Source: Phenylobacterium sp. (lineage in GTDB: Bacteria > Pseudomonadota > Alphaproteobacteria > Caulobacterales > Caulobacteraceae). From it: 64,000 bases of DNA. The stretch covers positions 20,923 to 84,922 of the forward strand of contig NZ_JAUYAF010000073.1 of assembly GCF_030693625.1 (NCBI RefSeq), in the 5' to 3' direction. The position numbers and the translations under genes were made by a program. The notes under the pieces were generated by a model that had not been told where the DNA came from, did not search any database, and was given only the letters and a program-made list of their open reading frames with translations. Below are positions 45,356 to 54,772 of this stretch, piece after piece (the stretch's first letter is position 1; each line of letters begins with the position of its first letter).

Positions 45356-46675
45356 TTAGAGCGACCCCTCGTCGCTCTTCTCCAGGGTGGCCATGGCCGA
45401 ATCGGCCTGGGTGGCCGGCTTGGGGTCGGCGTTGGCCAGTTGCGGGTTCTTGAAGGCGTAGACCAGCATGGCCAGCATCAGGACCATGTTGAGCACGAAG
45501 GGCGCGGCGTGGACCTGCTGGTAGAGCAGCACGAACAGCGGGGCGAGCACCACATTGACGCCGTTCACCGCGGCGATGGCCCCGGCGGCGCGGGCCTGTT
45601 CATGCATGCCCACGGCCAGGGATGAGCCGGCTGTGAAGCCCGGACGGGCCAGGCCAAATCCCAGGCTTGAGATGGCGTAGCCGGCCACCACCGCGGCGTA
45701 GGTCGGCTGGAAGGCGACGATCAGGTTGCCCAGCGCCGCCACCGCCACGCCCCAGCGCAGCAGCTGGCGCGGGGTCATCGCGAACATGCGGATGATGCCC
45801 CACTGCGCCAGCAGGCCAGCCACGGCGCCGAACATCATGGCGATGGCGATGAAGCCCTGGGCCTGCATGGGGGACATCCCCAGCTTGTCGATGATCAGGA
45901 AGCCCAGGGTCTGGCCCTGGGCCGTCTGGCAGACCGCCACCACGAAGCCGTAGATCAGGAAGGGCGTGATGCGCGGGTCGCGCCACATCGGGCTTTCCTT
46001 GGCGGCTGGCGGCGCGCCGGCCACGGGCTCGGCCCTCACCGGCTGGACGGGCATGTGCTGGCTCTCGGGCAGCTTCTTCCAGACCACCACAAGCATGATC
46101 AGGGCGATCACCGAGAAGGCCACCATGGGTCCCGCCAGTCCGAAGAACGGCAGGATGAACAGCGGGGCCAGGAACGGGCCGATGACGGTGCCCAGGCCAA
46201 AGGCGCCGGCCAGGCTGGACATGGCGCTGGTGCGCTCCTCCGGCGGCGTGTGCTCGGCCACATAGGCCTGGGTGGCGGGATTGGAGGCCGCCCCGAACAG
46301 GCCAAACAGCGCTCGCGCCAGCAGGAAGAAGCCGAAGATAACCATGGGCGGCGCCAGGTGATGCAGGCCTGCGGCGACCACCACGGCGCAGGCGGCCATC
46401 GAGACAGCGAACCCCACCAGGCCCACCAGCATCAGCGGCTTGCGGCCATGACGGTCGGAGGCGCGCGCCCAGTAAGGAGAGGATCCCGCCCACAGCAGGG
46501 CCGACAGCGAGAAAACGCCTGCCACCAGGAAGTCGGGAATGCCGATGGAGCGGCCGATGGCCGGCAGCACCGAAATCATCCCGGTATTGCCCATGGCGGT
46601 CACCAGCGACACGCCGAAAATGATGGCGAAGGACGACTTGGGCAGGCTCACGGGAACGGGCGCTGACTGGGACAT
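45356..46675 (-). CDS. Major facilitator superfamily transporter
   Basis: 439 residues with 12 predicted membrane helices. Motif A of the DHA1-like families appears after helix 2 as [18 protein letters not shown] hydrophilic loop around 200-225 separates the halves. Probably a proton-driven drug or metabolite exporter. Monocistronic; convergent with mltB. Substrate unknown. Confidence 0.9.
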   Translation of the reverse strand: MSQSAPVPVSLPKSSFAIIFGVSLVTAMGNTGMISVLPAIGRSIGIPDFLVAGVFSLSALLWAGSSPYWARASDRHGRKPLMLVGLVGFAVSMAACAVVVAAGLHHLAPPMVIFGFFLLARALFGLFGAASNPATQAYVAEHTPPEERTSAMSSLAGAFGLGTVIGPFLAPLFILPFFGLAGPMVAFSVIALIMLVVVWKKLPESQHMPVQPVRAEPVAGAPPAAKESPMWRDPRITPFLIYGFVVAVCQTAQGQTLGFLIIDKLGMSPMQAQGFIAIAMMFGAVAGLLAQWGIIRMFAMTPRQLLRWGVAVAALGNLIVAFQPTYAAVVAGYAISSLGFGLARPGFTAGSSLAVGMHEQARAAGAIAAVNGVNVVLAPLFVLLYQQVHAAPFVLNMVLMLAMLVYAFKNPQLANADPKPATQADSAMATLEKSDEGSL

Positions 46676-46784
46676 GGACCGGCTGTTACGCCGCGCCGCT
46701 GGAGGGCGAAACCCCCTAAATCCTCACCGGGCATTAAGCATTAACGGGGATGCTCCGGGCAATTCGTCCCAGGACCCGTCTCGC

Positions 46785-47654
46785 ATGTTTCAGATCATCG
46801 GCATTGTGCTGCTCTTTGCCACGGTGTTCGGCAGCTACCTGTGGTCCGGCGGCAACATGGCCGTCATCATGCACGCCCTCCCCCACGAAATGCTGGCCAT
46901 CGGCGGTTCGGGAATCGCCGCCTTCCTGGTCTCCAATTCGATGACGGTGGTGAAGGGAACAGGGGGCGGCCTGGCCAAGGTGTTCGCCGGCCCCAAGTGG
47001 AAGGCCTCGGACTACCGCGACCTCCTGTCCCTGCTGTTCCTGCTGACCAAGACCATGAAGTCCAAGGGCGTCATCGCCCTGGAAAGCCACATCGAGAACC
47101 CCAAGGACTCCTCGATCTTCTCGCGCTTCCCGAAGGTGACGAAGGACCACTTCGCCGTCGACTTCATCTGCGACACCCTGCGGATGATGACCATGAACCT
47201 CGAGGACCCGCACCAGGTCGAGGACGCCATGGAAAAGCAGTTGGAGAAGCACCACCATGAGGCCCTGGCGCCCGCCGGCGCCCTGCAGAGCCTGGCCGAC
47301 GCCCTGCCCGCCCTGGGCATCGTCGCCGCCGTGCTCGGCGTCATCAAGACCATGGGCTCGATCACCGAGCCGCCGGAAGTCCTGGGCACCATGATCGGCG
47401 GCGCCCTGGTGGGCACCTTCCTCGGCGTGTTCCTGGCCTATGGCCTGGTGGGGCCCTTCGCGGCCCGCCTGAAGGAGATCCTCGAGGAAGAGGGCTCGTA
47501 TTACCGCATCATCCAGTCGGTGCTGGTGGCCCACCTGCACGGCAACGCCGCCCAGATCTCGGTGGAGATCGGCCGCGGCAGCGTCCCCTCCGGCGCCCAG
47601 CCCAGCTTCCTGGAACTGGAAGAAGCCCTCTCGGCGATCCCGAACGAAGCCTAG
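46785..47654 (+). CDS. motA: Flagellar motor stator protein MotA
   Basis: 289 residues from ATG 46785; the upstream open frame is not coding. Four membrane helices: about 1-18, 27-48, 160-182 and 198-220. The DALPALGIVAAVLGVIKTMG segment contains the conserved P-A-L-G of helix 3. The cytoplasmic loop (about 60-155) carries the charged residues that contact FliG. With MotB (not in window) it forms the proton-driven stator. It is a single-gene unit, as in Caulobacter. Confidence 0.95.
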   Translation: MFQIIGIVLLFATVFGSYLWSGGNMAVIMHALPHEMLAIGGSGIAAFLVSNSMTVVKGTGGGLAKVFAGPKWKASDYRDLLSLLFLLTKTMKSKGVIALESHIENPKDSSIFSRFPKVTKDHFAVDFICDTLRMMTMNLEDPHQVEDAMEKQLEKHHHEALAPAGALQSLADALPALGIVAAVLGVIKTMGSITEPPEVLGTMIGGALVGTFLGVFLAYGLVGPFAARLKEILEEEGSYYRIIQSVLVAHLHGNAAQISVEIGRGSVPSGAQPSFLELEEALSAIPNEA

Positions 47655-47685
47655 CAAGCGTGGCAGCCTGACGGGGCCGCGGGTT

Positions 47686-47702
47686 CGGGCGCCCGGCGCC
47701 CG
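47686..47702. terminator. Hairpin between motA and purK
   Basis: CGGGCG (47686-47691) / CGCCCG (47697-47702) with loop CCCGG, 31 bp past the motA stop and 15 bp before the purK stop codon on the other strand. Weak candidate. Confidence 0.4.
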
Positions 47703-47717
47703 TAGACGAAGGACGCG

Positions 47718-48812
<1,095 letters not shown>

Positions 48813-48819
48813 GGGGGGA

Positions 48820-49311
48820 TCAGTCCTCGACGGTTTCGGAAACGGACTGGGTGTGGCGAGCCCGGTGATCGGCCAGTCGCTTGGCCAGGGCCGGGTCGGA
48901 CAGGGCCAGGATCTGGGCGGCCATCAGGCCGGCGTTCTTCGCGCCCGCCTCGCCGATGGCCATGGTCCCCACGGCGACGCCGGCCGGCATCTGGACGATG
49001 GAGAGCAGGCTGTCGAGGCCGCTGAGGGACTTGGACTGCACCGGCACGCCCAGCACCGGCAGCTCGGTCATCGAGGCCGTCATGCCGGGCAGGTGGGCGG
49101 CTCCCCCGGCCCCGGCGATGATCACCTTGAATCCGGCTGACTTGGCCCCCTTGGCGAACGCATACATCCGCTCCGGTGTGCGGTGGGCGGAGATCACCTT
49201 GGCCTCATAGGCGACGCCCAGGGCGTCCAGGCTCTCGGCCGCACCTTTCAGCGTCGGCCAGTCGGAACGGCTCCCCATGATGATGGCGACGGGCGCTGAC
49301 ATGGCGCTCAT
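48820..49311 (-). CDS. purE: N5-carboxyaminoimidazole ribonucleotide mutase PurE
   Basis: 163 residues from ATG 49311 ([13 protein letters not shown]); ATG 49302 is three codons later. Class I PurE motifs [35 protein letters not shown] and [12 protein letters not shown] are intact. It moves the carboxyl from N5 to C4 of the imidazole ring. First gene of purE-purK. The long upstream frame to 49962 opposes the GGDEF gene and is not coding. Confidence 0.96.
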   Translation of the reverse strand: MSAMSAPVAIIMGSRSDWPTLKGAAESLDALGVAYEAKVISAHRTPERMYAFAKGAKSAGFKVIIAGAGGAAHLPGMTASMTELPVLGVPVQSKSLSGLDSLLSIVQMPAGVAVGTMAIGEAGAKNAGLMAAQILALSDPALAKRLADHRARHTQSVSETVED

Positions 49312-49446
49312 GGAATACAGGCCCCTGCGACGAGAAGGCGCGGAGTATAGGCGCCGCCTTTGCGCCCGCAACCAAGGACGTTTAGGATTCTTAACGTCGA
49401 CAAGGCCTCGTCGATTCGCGTTCTCTGAAAGCCCGTTGAAAACGAC

Positions 49447-50196
49447 ATGAAGGTCACTGGCGCCCGCAGCGAGCCGTTTTCGGCCATCCGTAGGCGCGCC
49501 TTGGCCCAGGCGGGGGCCCATTTCACGGCCGGAGCCGCGCCGCCGGCGGACAAGACCGCCTTTCTGGGTCTGAACGAGGCCGACCTGACGCCGGCGGTTC
49601 AGAACGCCGTGAAGACCCTGCTGACCGAAATCGATGATCTGCGGGGCGAGGTTTCGCGCCTCAAGGCCAAGCTTTCGGAAGCTGAGACCCTGGCAGACCG
49701 CGACCCTTTGACGCCCCTGCTGAACCGGCGGGCCTTTGTCCGGGAGCTCGGTCGCATCCGCACCTTCGCCCAGCGCTATGGTTCGCCGGCCAGCGTGGTC
49801 TATTTCGACCTCGACGGATTCAAGAGCGTCAACGACCGCTTTGGCCACGCGGCCGGAGACGCCGCCCTGCGCGCAGTGGCCGAGCGCCTGGTCGCCAATG
49901 TCCGCGACAGTGACATCATCGGCCGCATGGGCGGCGACGAGTTCGGGGTGATCCTGGTCCAAGCTGATGAGGCCACGGCGCGGGCCAAGGCCGAATCACT
50001 GGCCCAGGCCATCGAGGCCTCGCCCATCGAGTTCGGCGACTGGTCAGCGCCGCTGCACATTTCCTACGGCGTCTGCGAGATCACCCTGGACATCGAGCCC
50101 GAGGCCCTGGTGGCCGAGGCTGACGCGGCCATGTTCGCCGCAAAGCGGGCCCGCACCGCCGCGCCTCCGATCGCCACGGGCGAGGCGACGGGCTGA
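49447..50196 (+). CDS. GGDEF-domain diguanylate cyclase
   Basis: 249 residues, soluble. An N-terminal region with a coiled-coil (about 55-85: [24 protein letters not shown]) is followed by a GGDEF domain (about 86-235). The active site GGDEF is intact, and RDSD five residues earlier is a feedback I-site, so product inhibition by c-di-GMP is expected. No membrane or PAS sensor is seen, so activation probably depends on oligomerisation. Divergent from purE. Confidence 0.92.
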   Translation: MKVTGARSEPFSAIRRRALAQAGAHFTAGAAPPADKTAFLGLNEADLTPAVQNAVKTLLTEIDDLRGEVSRLKAKLSEAETLADRDPLTPLLNRRAFVRELGRIRTFAQRYGSPASVVYFDLDGFKSVNDRFGHAAGDAALRAVAERLVANVRDSDIIGRMGGDEFGVILVQADEATARAKAESLAQAIEASPIEFGDWSAPLHISYGVCEITLDIEPEALVAEADAAMFAAKRARTAAPPIATGEATG

Positions 50197-50213
50197 TCGT
50201 CAGGTCAGGTTCG

Positions 50214-50227
50214 GAGGTTTCGACCTC
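50214..50227. terminator. Small UUCG-loop hairpin after the GGDEF gene
   Basis: GAGGT / ACCTC with a TTCG tetraloop, 18 bp beyond the stop. A stable but short stem. Confidence 0.4.
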
Positions 50228-50267
50228 TGCGGGGCGCCGGCATTCGCCCGCATGGGCGGTATCTCGG

Positions 50268-50495
50268 CTAGGCGATGATGTCCGGCGTCAGCTGATCGCG
50301 CAGCCGCTCGATCTCGTCCTTGAGCAGCAGCTTCTTCCGCTTCAGGCGGCTGATCACCATCATGTCGGGCAGAGGCGACAGCATCAGGGCCTGGATGGCG
50401 GCGTCCAGATCGGAGTGGTCCAGTGTGGCGATGGCCAGGCGGGCGCGGACGCCCTCCTCTTCCGGGTCTTCGCCTTCATGATCGTTCATACGCAC
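50268..50495 (-). CDS. YdcH/DUF465 family small protein
   Basis: 75 residues; the second ATG (50489) would give 73. An acidic N-terminus is followed by the helical hairpin LDAAIQALMLSPLPDMMVIS and RLKRKKLLLKDEIERLRDQL, typical of DUF465. Small cytoplasmic helical proteins of unknown function that are abundant in alphaproteobacteria. A similar, shorter gene lies at 51719. Confidence 0.85.
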   Translation of the reverse strand: MRMNDHEGEDPEEEGVRARLAIATLDHSDLDAAIQALMLSPLPDMMVISRLKRKKLLLKDEIERLRDQLTPDIIA

Positions 50496-50541
50496 GCCCC
50501 GAACCCATCGAGGCGATGATGCGCATCGCCGGAGCCCACGT

Positions 50542-50988
50542 CTAGCTTAACGCACGCGCCAGCATGGCGAGGGCGTCGTCGGAGGCGGGCTTGCCCCAGG
50601 CGGTCGAAGCGGCCCGGAGAGAGGCCAGGGCGCCATGGCCGCCGCTGGAGGCGCCGGCGAGGCCTTCCAGGGTCTCCATCAGCACGCGCTCGGCCCGCAG
50701 CTCGGCGGCCTTGATGTCCTCCCGCAACCCTTCGCGCGCGCCGTCATCGACCGGCGGCAGACTTTGCTTCAACGCCCGGCGCACCTCGCGGATCGGGAGA
50801 AGGGCGCTCGCGTCCCAGGCCCGGGTCACAGCGACCGCCCTGGCCAAGGCCTCGGCGTCCGGCCCCTCGGCCCAGACCGCCCACAACAGGAAGGAGGTGT
50901 TCTGGCCGTGGGAGTCCTGCAGATCCAGAGTCGCCTCGGGAACGCCTGGCTGGCCATAGGCCTCCAGCGCCCACGCCCAGAGGGACAT
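50542..50988 (-). CDS. TIGR02444 (DUF2390) family protein
   Basis: 148 residues. The N-terminus SLWAWALEAYGQPGVPEATL and LQDSHGQNTSFLLWAVWA match this family of unknown function, usually found near ubiX or ABC genes. Helical and cytoplasmic. Its start abuts the ubiX stop (one shared base), so the two are coupled. Confidence 0.85.
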   Translation of the reverse strand: MSLWAWALEAYGQPGVPEATLDLQDSHGQNTSFLLWAVWAEGPDAEALARAVAVTRAWDASALLPIREVRRALKQSLPPVDDGAREGLREDIKAAELRAERVLMETLEGLAGASSGGHGALASLRAASTAWGKPASDDALAMLARALS

Positions 50989-51587
50989 CAGACGTCACCC
51001 GACAAGGGGCCGACGTCCTGCCCCCAGCGCTTCACGGGCCGCCACGCCAGGCCAAACAGGTCGAGCGCCCGGCCCACGGACTGATCGACCATCTCCTCCA
51101 GGCTGGCGGGCTTTGCGTAGAAGGCCGGCAGGGGCGGGGCGATCACGGCTCCCATCTCCGCCAGCTTCACCATCGTGCGCAGGTGCCCCAGGTGCAACGG
51201 AGTCTCACGCACCATCAGCACCAGGGGCCGGCGCTCCTTGAGCGTCACATCGGCGGCGCGGGTGAGCAGGGAGGAGGTCACCCCGGTGGCCACCTCGCTC
51301 ATGGTGCGCACCGAACAGGGAGCCACGATCATGCCCAGGGTCGGGAATGAGCCCGAGGCTATCGAAGCGCCGACATCGCCGACCTTGTGCGCCACATCAG
51401 CGCGGGCCTGGACGTCGGAGACCGAGAGCTCGGTCTCCTGGGCGATGGTCAGGGCCGCGGCGCGGCTCAGGATCAGGTGGCTCTCAATGGAGAGTTCGCG
51501 GCAGGCGTCCAGGACGCGCAGGCCGTAGGTGACCCCGCTGGCCCCGGAGATGCCGACAATGAGGCGGGGACGATCAGTTCTTGTCAT
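50988..51587 (-). CDS. ubiX: Flavin prenyltransferase UbiX
   Basis: 199 residues. LIVGISGASGVTYGLRVLDA and the APCSVRTMSEVATGVTSSLLTRAADV block are diagnostic. UbiX makes prenylated FMN, the cofactor of the UbiD decarboxylase in ubiquinone synthesis and aromatic acid metabolism. No ubiD in the window. Coupled to the TIGR02444 gene. Confidence 0.96.
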   Translation of the reverse strand: MTRTDRPRLIVGISGASGVTYGLRVLDACRELSIESHLILSRAAALTIAQETELSVSDVQARADVAHKVGDVGASIASGSFPTLGMIVAPCSVRTMSEVATGVTSSLLTRAADVTLKERRPLVLMVRETPLHLGHLRTMVKLAEMGAVIAPPLPAFYAKPASLEEMVDQSVGRALDLFGLAWRPVKRWGQDVGPLSGDV

Positions 51588-51681
51588 GCCCTTGGGTCCC
51601 CGCGCCTGATTTCAAGGCGCCTGTTCCGTCCGCTCACGTGCAAACATATGTGATCTGACAGACCAGACCAGCGGGTGTTGA

Positions 51682-51702
51682 GTGTTGGCATCGTTCCAAC
51701 AC
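51682..51702 (+). promoter_or_regulatory. Hairpin immediately upstream of the small DUF465 gene
   Basis: GTGTTGG (51682-51688) pairs with CCAACAC (51696-51702), seven-base loop. It ends one base before AAGGAG, so the stem abuts the Shine-Dalgarno. It could be an operator or an mRNA 5' stem affecting translation or stability. Confidence 0.5.
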
Positions 51703-51718
51703 AAGGAGACGACCCGTC

Positions 51719-51892
51719 ATGGCCGTTGAAGCCCGAATCCGTGAACTTGGATCCCGCCATCACTCCCTCGATCAGGCGATTCAGGACGAGCTTAACCGAC
51801 CAGCATCAGACGAGGCCCGGCTCAAGGAACTCAAGCGCAAGAAGCTCAAGCTGAAGGAAGAGATGGAGGCCCTGCGCGCCCGGACCCACTAG
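51719..51892 (+). CDS. Small DUF465/YdcH-type helical-hairpin protein
   Basis: 57 residues from ATG 51719 with ACAAGGAGA seven bases upstream. The helical-hairpin pattern is RIRELGSRHHSLDQAIQDEL, then LKELKRKKLKLKEEMEALRA. It is more basic and shorter than the paralogue at 50268. Function unknown; a terminator hairpin follows. Confidence 0.88.
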   Translation: MAVEARIRELGSRHHSLDQAIQDELNRPASDEARLKELKRKKLKLKEEMEALRARTH

Positions 51893-51926
51893 GGTTTGAG
51901 ATTCAGGTCCCTCTGAAGGGGGACGC

Positions 51927-51958
51927 CCCTGGGCGTACGCGACTGCGTCCGCCCAGGG
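51927..51958. terminator. Terminator hairpin between small DUF465 gene and trcR
   Basis: CCCTGGGCG (51927-51935) / CGCCCAGGG (51950-51958). It lies between convergent stops (51892 and 51970) and could serve both. No T-run. Confidence 0.7.
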
Positions 51959-51969
51959 CTCCGTCCTGA

Positions 51970-52632
51970 TCAATCCTCGGCGTCGTCGTCGTCGTCGTAC
52001 TGGGTGTCTTCGGCGACATCTTCGACCGGGGCTGAGCCCGTGACTGAGGCCGGCTCCAGGGTTGCGCCGTCCGGCTCGACGATGCCGCGCTTGGCGTCGT
52101 CCTTGGCCTTCTTGTCAGCGGCCTTGCGCACCACAGCGTCCAGCTCGAGCTGGGTCGAAAGGCCCAGCGTCACCGGGTCAACCGGCTTGATGTTCGCGGC
52201 GTTCCAATGCTGGCGGTTGCGCACCTGATCTATGGTGGCCTTCGTCGTGCCCAACAGGCGGGCGATCTGGCTGTCGGCCACCTCGGGGTGGTTGCGGATG
52301 AACCAGGCGATGGCGTCGGGGCGGTCCTGACGGCGCGACACCGGGGTGTAGCGCGGAGCCTTCTTCACTGGCTTCAGCAGTTCGGCGTGGCGGCTCTTCT
52401 GGGCGACCATGCGGTACTTGTCGCTGGCCTGGGCGGCGTCGAGTTCTTCGCGGGAAAGCTGGCCATTGGCGATCGGGTCGGCGCCGCGGATGTCGCGCGC
52501 CACTTCCCCGTCAGCGATGCCCTTCACTTCCAGGGGGTGAAGGCCGCAGAAATCGGCGATCTGTTCGAAGGTGAGCGAGGTGTTGTCGACCAGCCAGACG
52601 GCGGTCGCCTTCGGCATCAGAATGTCGGTCAT
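51970..52632 (-). CDS. trcR: TrcR-like DUF1013 cell-cycle transcription factor
   Basis: 220 residues from ATG 52632 (MTDILMPKATAVWLVDN). DUF1013 features: FEQIADFCGLHPLEVKGIAD and a second HTH-like block PEVADSQIARLLGTTKATID with the adjoining RNRQHW. An acidic tail ends the protein (QYDDDDDAED). In Caulobacter the DUF1013 protein TrcR associates with RNA polymerase and affects cell-cycle transcription. Function here is by family. The long frame to 52719 is not used. Confidence 0.9.
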   Translation of the reverse strand: MTDILMPKATAVWLVDNTSLTFEQIADFCGLHPLEVKGIADGEVARDIRGADPIANGQLSREELDAAQASDKYRMVAQKSRHAELLKPVKKAPRYTPVSRRQDRPDAIAWFIRNHPEVADSQIARLLGTTKATIDQVRNRQHWNAANIKPVDPVTLGLSTQLELDAVVRKAADKKAKDDAKRGIVEPDGATLEPASVTGSAPVEDVAEDTQYDDDDDAED

Positions 52633-53269
52633 GACGGGCTCCGAAAATGACGGCGCCCGGCCTTTCGGCCGGGCGGTGCATAAGTAGCAGAGCGTCGTAT
52701 AGGCGTGTTCCGCCGCCAAGAAAACGACAATCGCGTGCTTGGTCGCCCCCGACTTCCTTTTGAATCAGCGCCTTCGGGGAGCGCGGTTTCGGCACGGCGC
52801 CGGCCTGGAGCTGCTCGCGATCCGTTCGCCCTGGCGCTCAGCCGCGCGTCGACCTTGCAGCCTATGGCTGCATGCCCTCAATTTGAGGGCGCCTGACCGC
52901 GATCTGCGGCCGTTTTGTCACAGGTCCGCCCTGCGGACGGCGCACCTGGATCCTATTTGTCACACTCTGCCGGGCTTCGCCCCTTCACGGCCTGCGGCGA
53001 CGAGGGGAGAAACTTGTCCTCAGGGCATTTTATTTAACAAAATCAGTACTCTTTGCCCAGGACCGCCAAGGTTCAACCGGGCGCTGATCAGCAACGGCGA
53101 CCAATCCTTAAGGGGCATTAACTATAAAAACCCCAATTCGGGGCGAAAAAGTACAGTTTCCGAAAGAATTCGAGGGCATATAGATGGCTTACATGAGACG
53201 ATCTGTCGCAAACCCAAACAACGAGGCGCCGCGTCGCCATTGCCCCCCCGGGCGCGCCGAAGACAACCT
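52633..53269. other. Long intergenic region with several inverted repeats
   Basis: 637 bp with no convincing gene. The upstream frame of the plus-strand gene is open but its product is Arg/Cys/Pro-rich and junk-like. Perfect dyads: TGCAGCC-TAT-GGCTGCA (52856-52872), GCCCTCAA-T-TTGAGGGC (52874-52890), GTCCGC-CCT-GCGGAC (52924-52938). TTTGTCACA occurs twice (52914, 52956), 42 bp apart. An AT-richer promoter-like stretch follows (about 53025-53185). Confidence 0.6.
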
Positions 53270-53734
53270 ATGAACGTCATCCGCAAGCTGCTCTTGCAGC
53301 ACCGAGCCGAGGTCCAGGCTCAGATGGTCGCCGCCCGAGCCAGGGCCGCCGAGCCCTTCGAGGAGGAGCTGCGCGCGGTCAACATCGCGCTCGCGGCCCT
53401 CGACGGCGCGCCCTTGATCGAGGCTGAACCCGACGAGTCGCCACCCGCCCCCGCGCCGGTCCGCAAGGCCGGCCTAGGCCGTGGCCGCATCAAGCGCAGC
53501 CTGGAAGACATGATCCTGGCCGCCCTGCGCGCCCACGAGGAGGGCGCCGACACCGGCACGATCCTGGAGTCCCTGGAGCGCCGCTGGAATCGGAGCTTCC
53601 AGGAATCGCGGGTGGTCGAGGAACTGCGCCGCCTGGCCTCCGACCGGACCGTGGTTCTGGAACGCGGGCACTGGCGCATGCAGGCGCAGCCAGACCTGGT
53701 GACGGGCGACACCGCGCAGCACGTCGCGGCCTGA
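53270..53734 (+). CDS. Protein of unknown function with predicted helical and winged-helix-like parts
   Basis: 154 residues from ATG 53270 (MNVIRKLLLQHRAEV). Residues 1-45 form a charged helix; a Pro-rich linker (EPDESPPAPAPVRKAG) is followed by RSLEDMILAALRAHEEGADT, with the remainder resembling a small winged helix (ESRVVEELRRLASDRTVVLERGHWRM). It could be a DNA-binding or adaptor protein. Family not recognised. Its upstream region is long and structured. Confidence 0.6.
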   Translation: MNVIRKLLLQHRAEVQAQMVAARARAAEPFEEELRAVNIALAALDGAPLIEAEPDESPPAPAPVRKAGLGRGRIKRSLEDMILAALRAHEEGADTGTILESLERRWNRSFQESRVVEELRRLASDRTVVLERGHWRMQAQPDLVTGDTAQHVAA

Positions 53735-53842
53735 GGCCGTCAAACGGTTCTCCCTTGTTTTGACACGGTCCGGAACACCGGTCAGACCCTTGCCGCCCCT
53801 CTCCTTCAGCGAGCGGCGTGACGATCTCCAACAGGTGGACCC

Positions 53843-54772
53843 ATGAAGGCTGTCTTGCTCACAGATCACGGCGGGCCTGAGAACCTGCGCTATGGCGATG
53901 CGCCAGATCCGGTCGCCGGTCCTGGCGAGGTGGTGGTCGACGTCCACGCCGCCAGCGTCAACGCGGCTGACTACAAGGTCCGCGAGGGCGGGTATTTCAA
54001 GCTGACCTTCCCCTATATCCTCGGCCGCGATTTCTCCGGTTTGGTCAGCGCCGTGGGCGATGGCGTCACCGATCTTGCTGTGGGTGACGCGGTGTTCGGC
54101 GTCGCCGACCAGGGCAAGGATGGCGCCTATGCCGAAAAGATCGCGATCAAGGCCGCCATCATCGCTAGGAAGCCCGCGCCCCTGAGCCATGAAGCCGCCG
54201 CGGCCATGGGCCTGAGCAGCCTGACCGCGCTCTGGGCGCTGGAGGACACCGCCAGGCTGAAGGCCGGAGAAACTATCCTGATCCAGGGCGGCGCGGGCGG
54301 CGTCGCAGGCTTTGCGATCCAGCTGGCCAAGCACCTGGGCGCCACAGTGATCACCACCGCCAGCGCCGGCAACGCCGACTATGTGCGCAGCCTCGGGGCC
54401 GATCAGGTCATCGACTACAACAGCCAGGACTTCACCAAGGTCGTCCATGATTGCGACGTGGTCTTCGACACGGTGGGCGGTGACGTCCAGGCCCGCTCCT
54501 ACCAGGTGCTGAAATCGGGTGGGCGCCTGGTGTTCATCGCCCCGCCGAAGAAGGACTTCACGCCACGCCAGGACGTCGAGACCCTGCGCCCGGCCGTCAC
54601 CCGCGACCGCGCCCATCTCGAGCGGATGCTCGCCCTGCTGGAAGCCGGCGCGGTGTGGCCGCCAAATATCGTCTGCTATGGCCTGGCCGATGCAGCCGAG
54701 GCGCACCGCGTCGCGGAGGCCCGCCACCTGACCGGCAAGCTGGTGCTGGTGACCGGGCGGGCGGCCGGCTAG
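53843..54772 (+). CDS. NADPH:quinone oxidoreductase-type MDR protein
   Basis: 309 residues, zinc-free medium-chain dehydrogenase/reductase fold. Landmarks: ASVNAADYKVREG, LGRDFSGLVSAVG, QGGAGGVAGFAIQLAKHLGA (NADPH loop) and SLGADQVIDY. Reduces quinones or enones in the cytoplasm. Single gene; its TAG stop shares CTAG with the convergent ribB gene. Confidence 0.9.
   Translation: MKAVLLTDHGGPENLRYGDAPDPVAGPGEVVVDVHAASVNAADYKVREGGYFKLTFPYILGRDFSGLVSAVGDGVTDLAVGDAVFGVADQGKDGAYAEKIAIKAAIIARKPAPLSHEAAAAMGLSSLTALWALEDTARLKAGETILIQGGAGGVAGFAIQLAKHLGATVITTASAGNADYVRSLGADQVIDYNSQDFTKVVHDCDVVFDTVGGDVQARSYQVLKSGGRLVFIAPPKKDFTPRQDVETLRPAVTRDRAHLERMLALLEAGAVWPPNIVCYGLADAAEAHRVAEARHLTGKLVLVTGRAAG

Noticed and set aside
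46730-46745. TTAA pairs before motA as a CtrA box
   Set aside because: The two TTAA are only three bases apart, far from the seven-base spacing of CtrA boxes.
46539-46784. Upstream open extension of motA
   Set aside because: It runs antisense to the MFS gene; MotA homology and its first helix start at 46785.
49312-49962. Upstream extension of purE on the minus strand
   Set aside because: It is antisense to the GGDEF gene and lacks PurE homology.
52739-53269. Upstream open extension of the 53270 gene
   Set aside because: Product is Arg/Cys/Pro-rich without a plausible fold and crosses several perfect hairpins; there is no good ribosome site.
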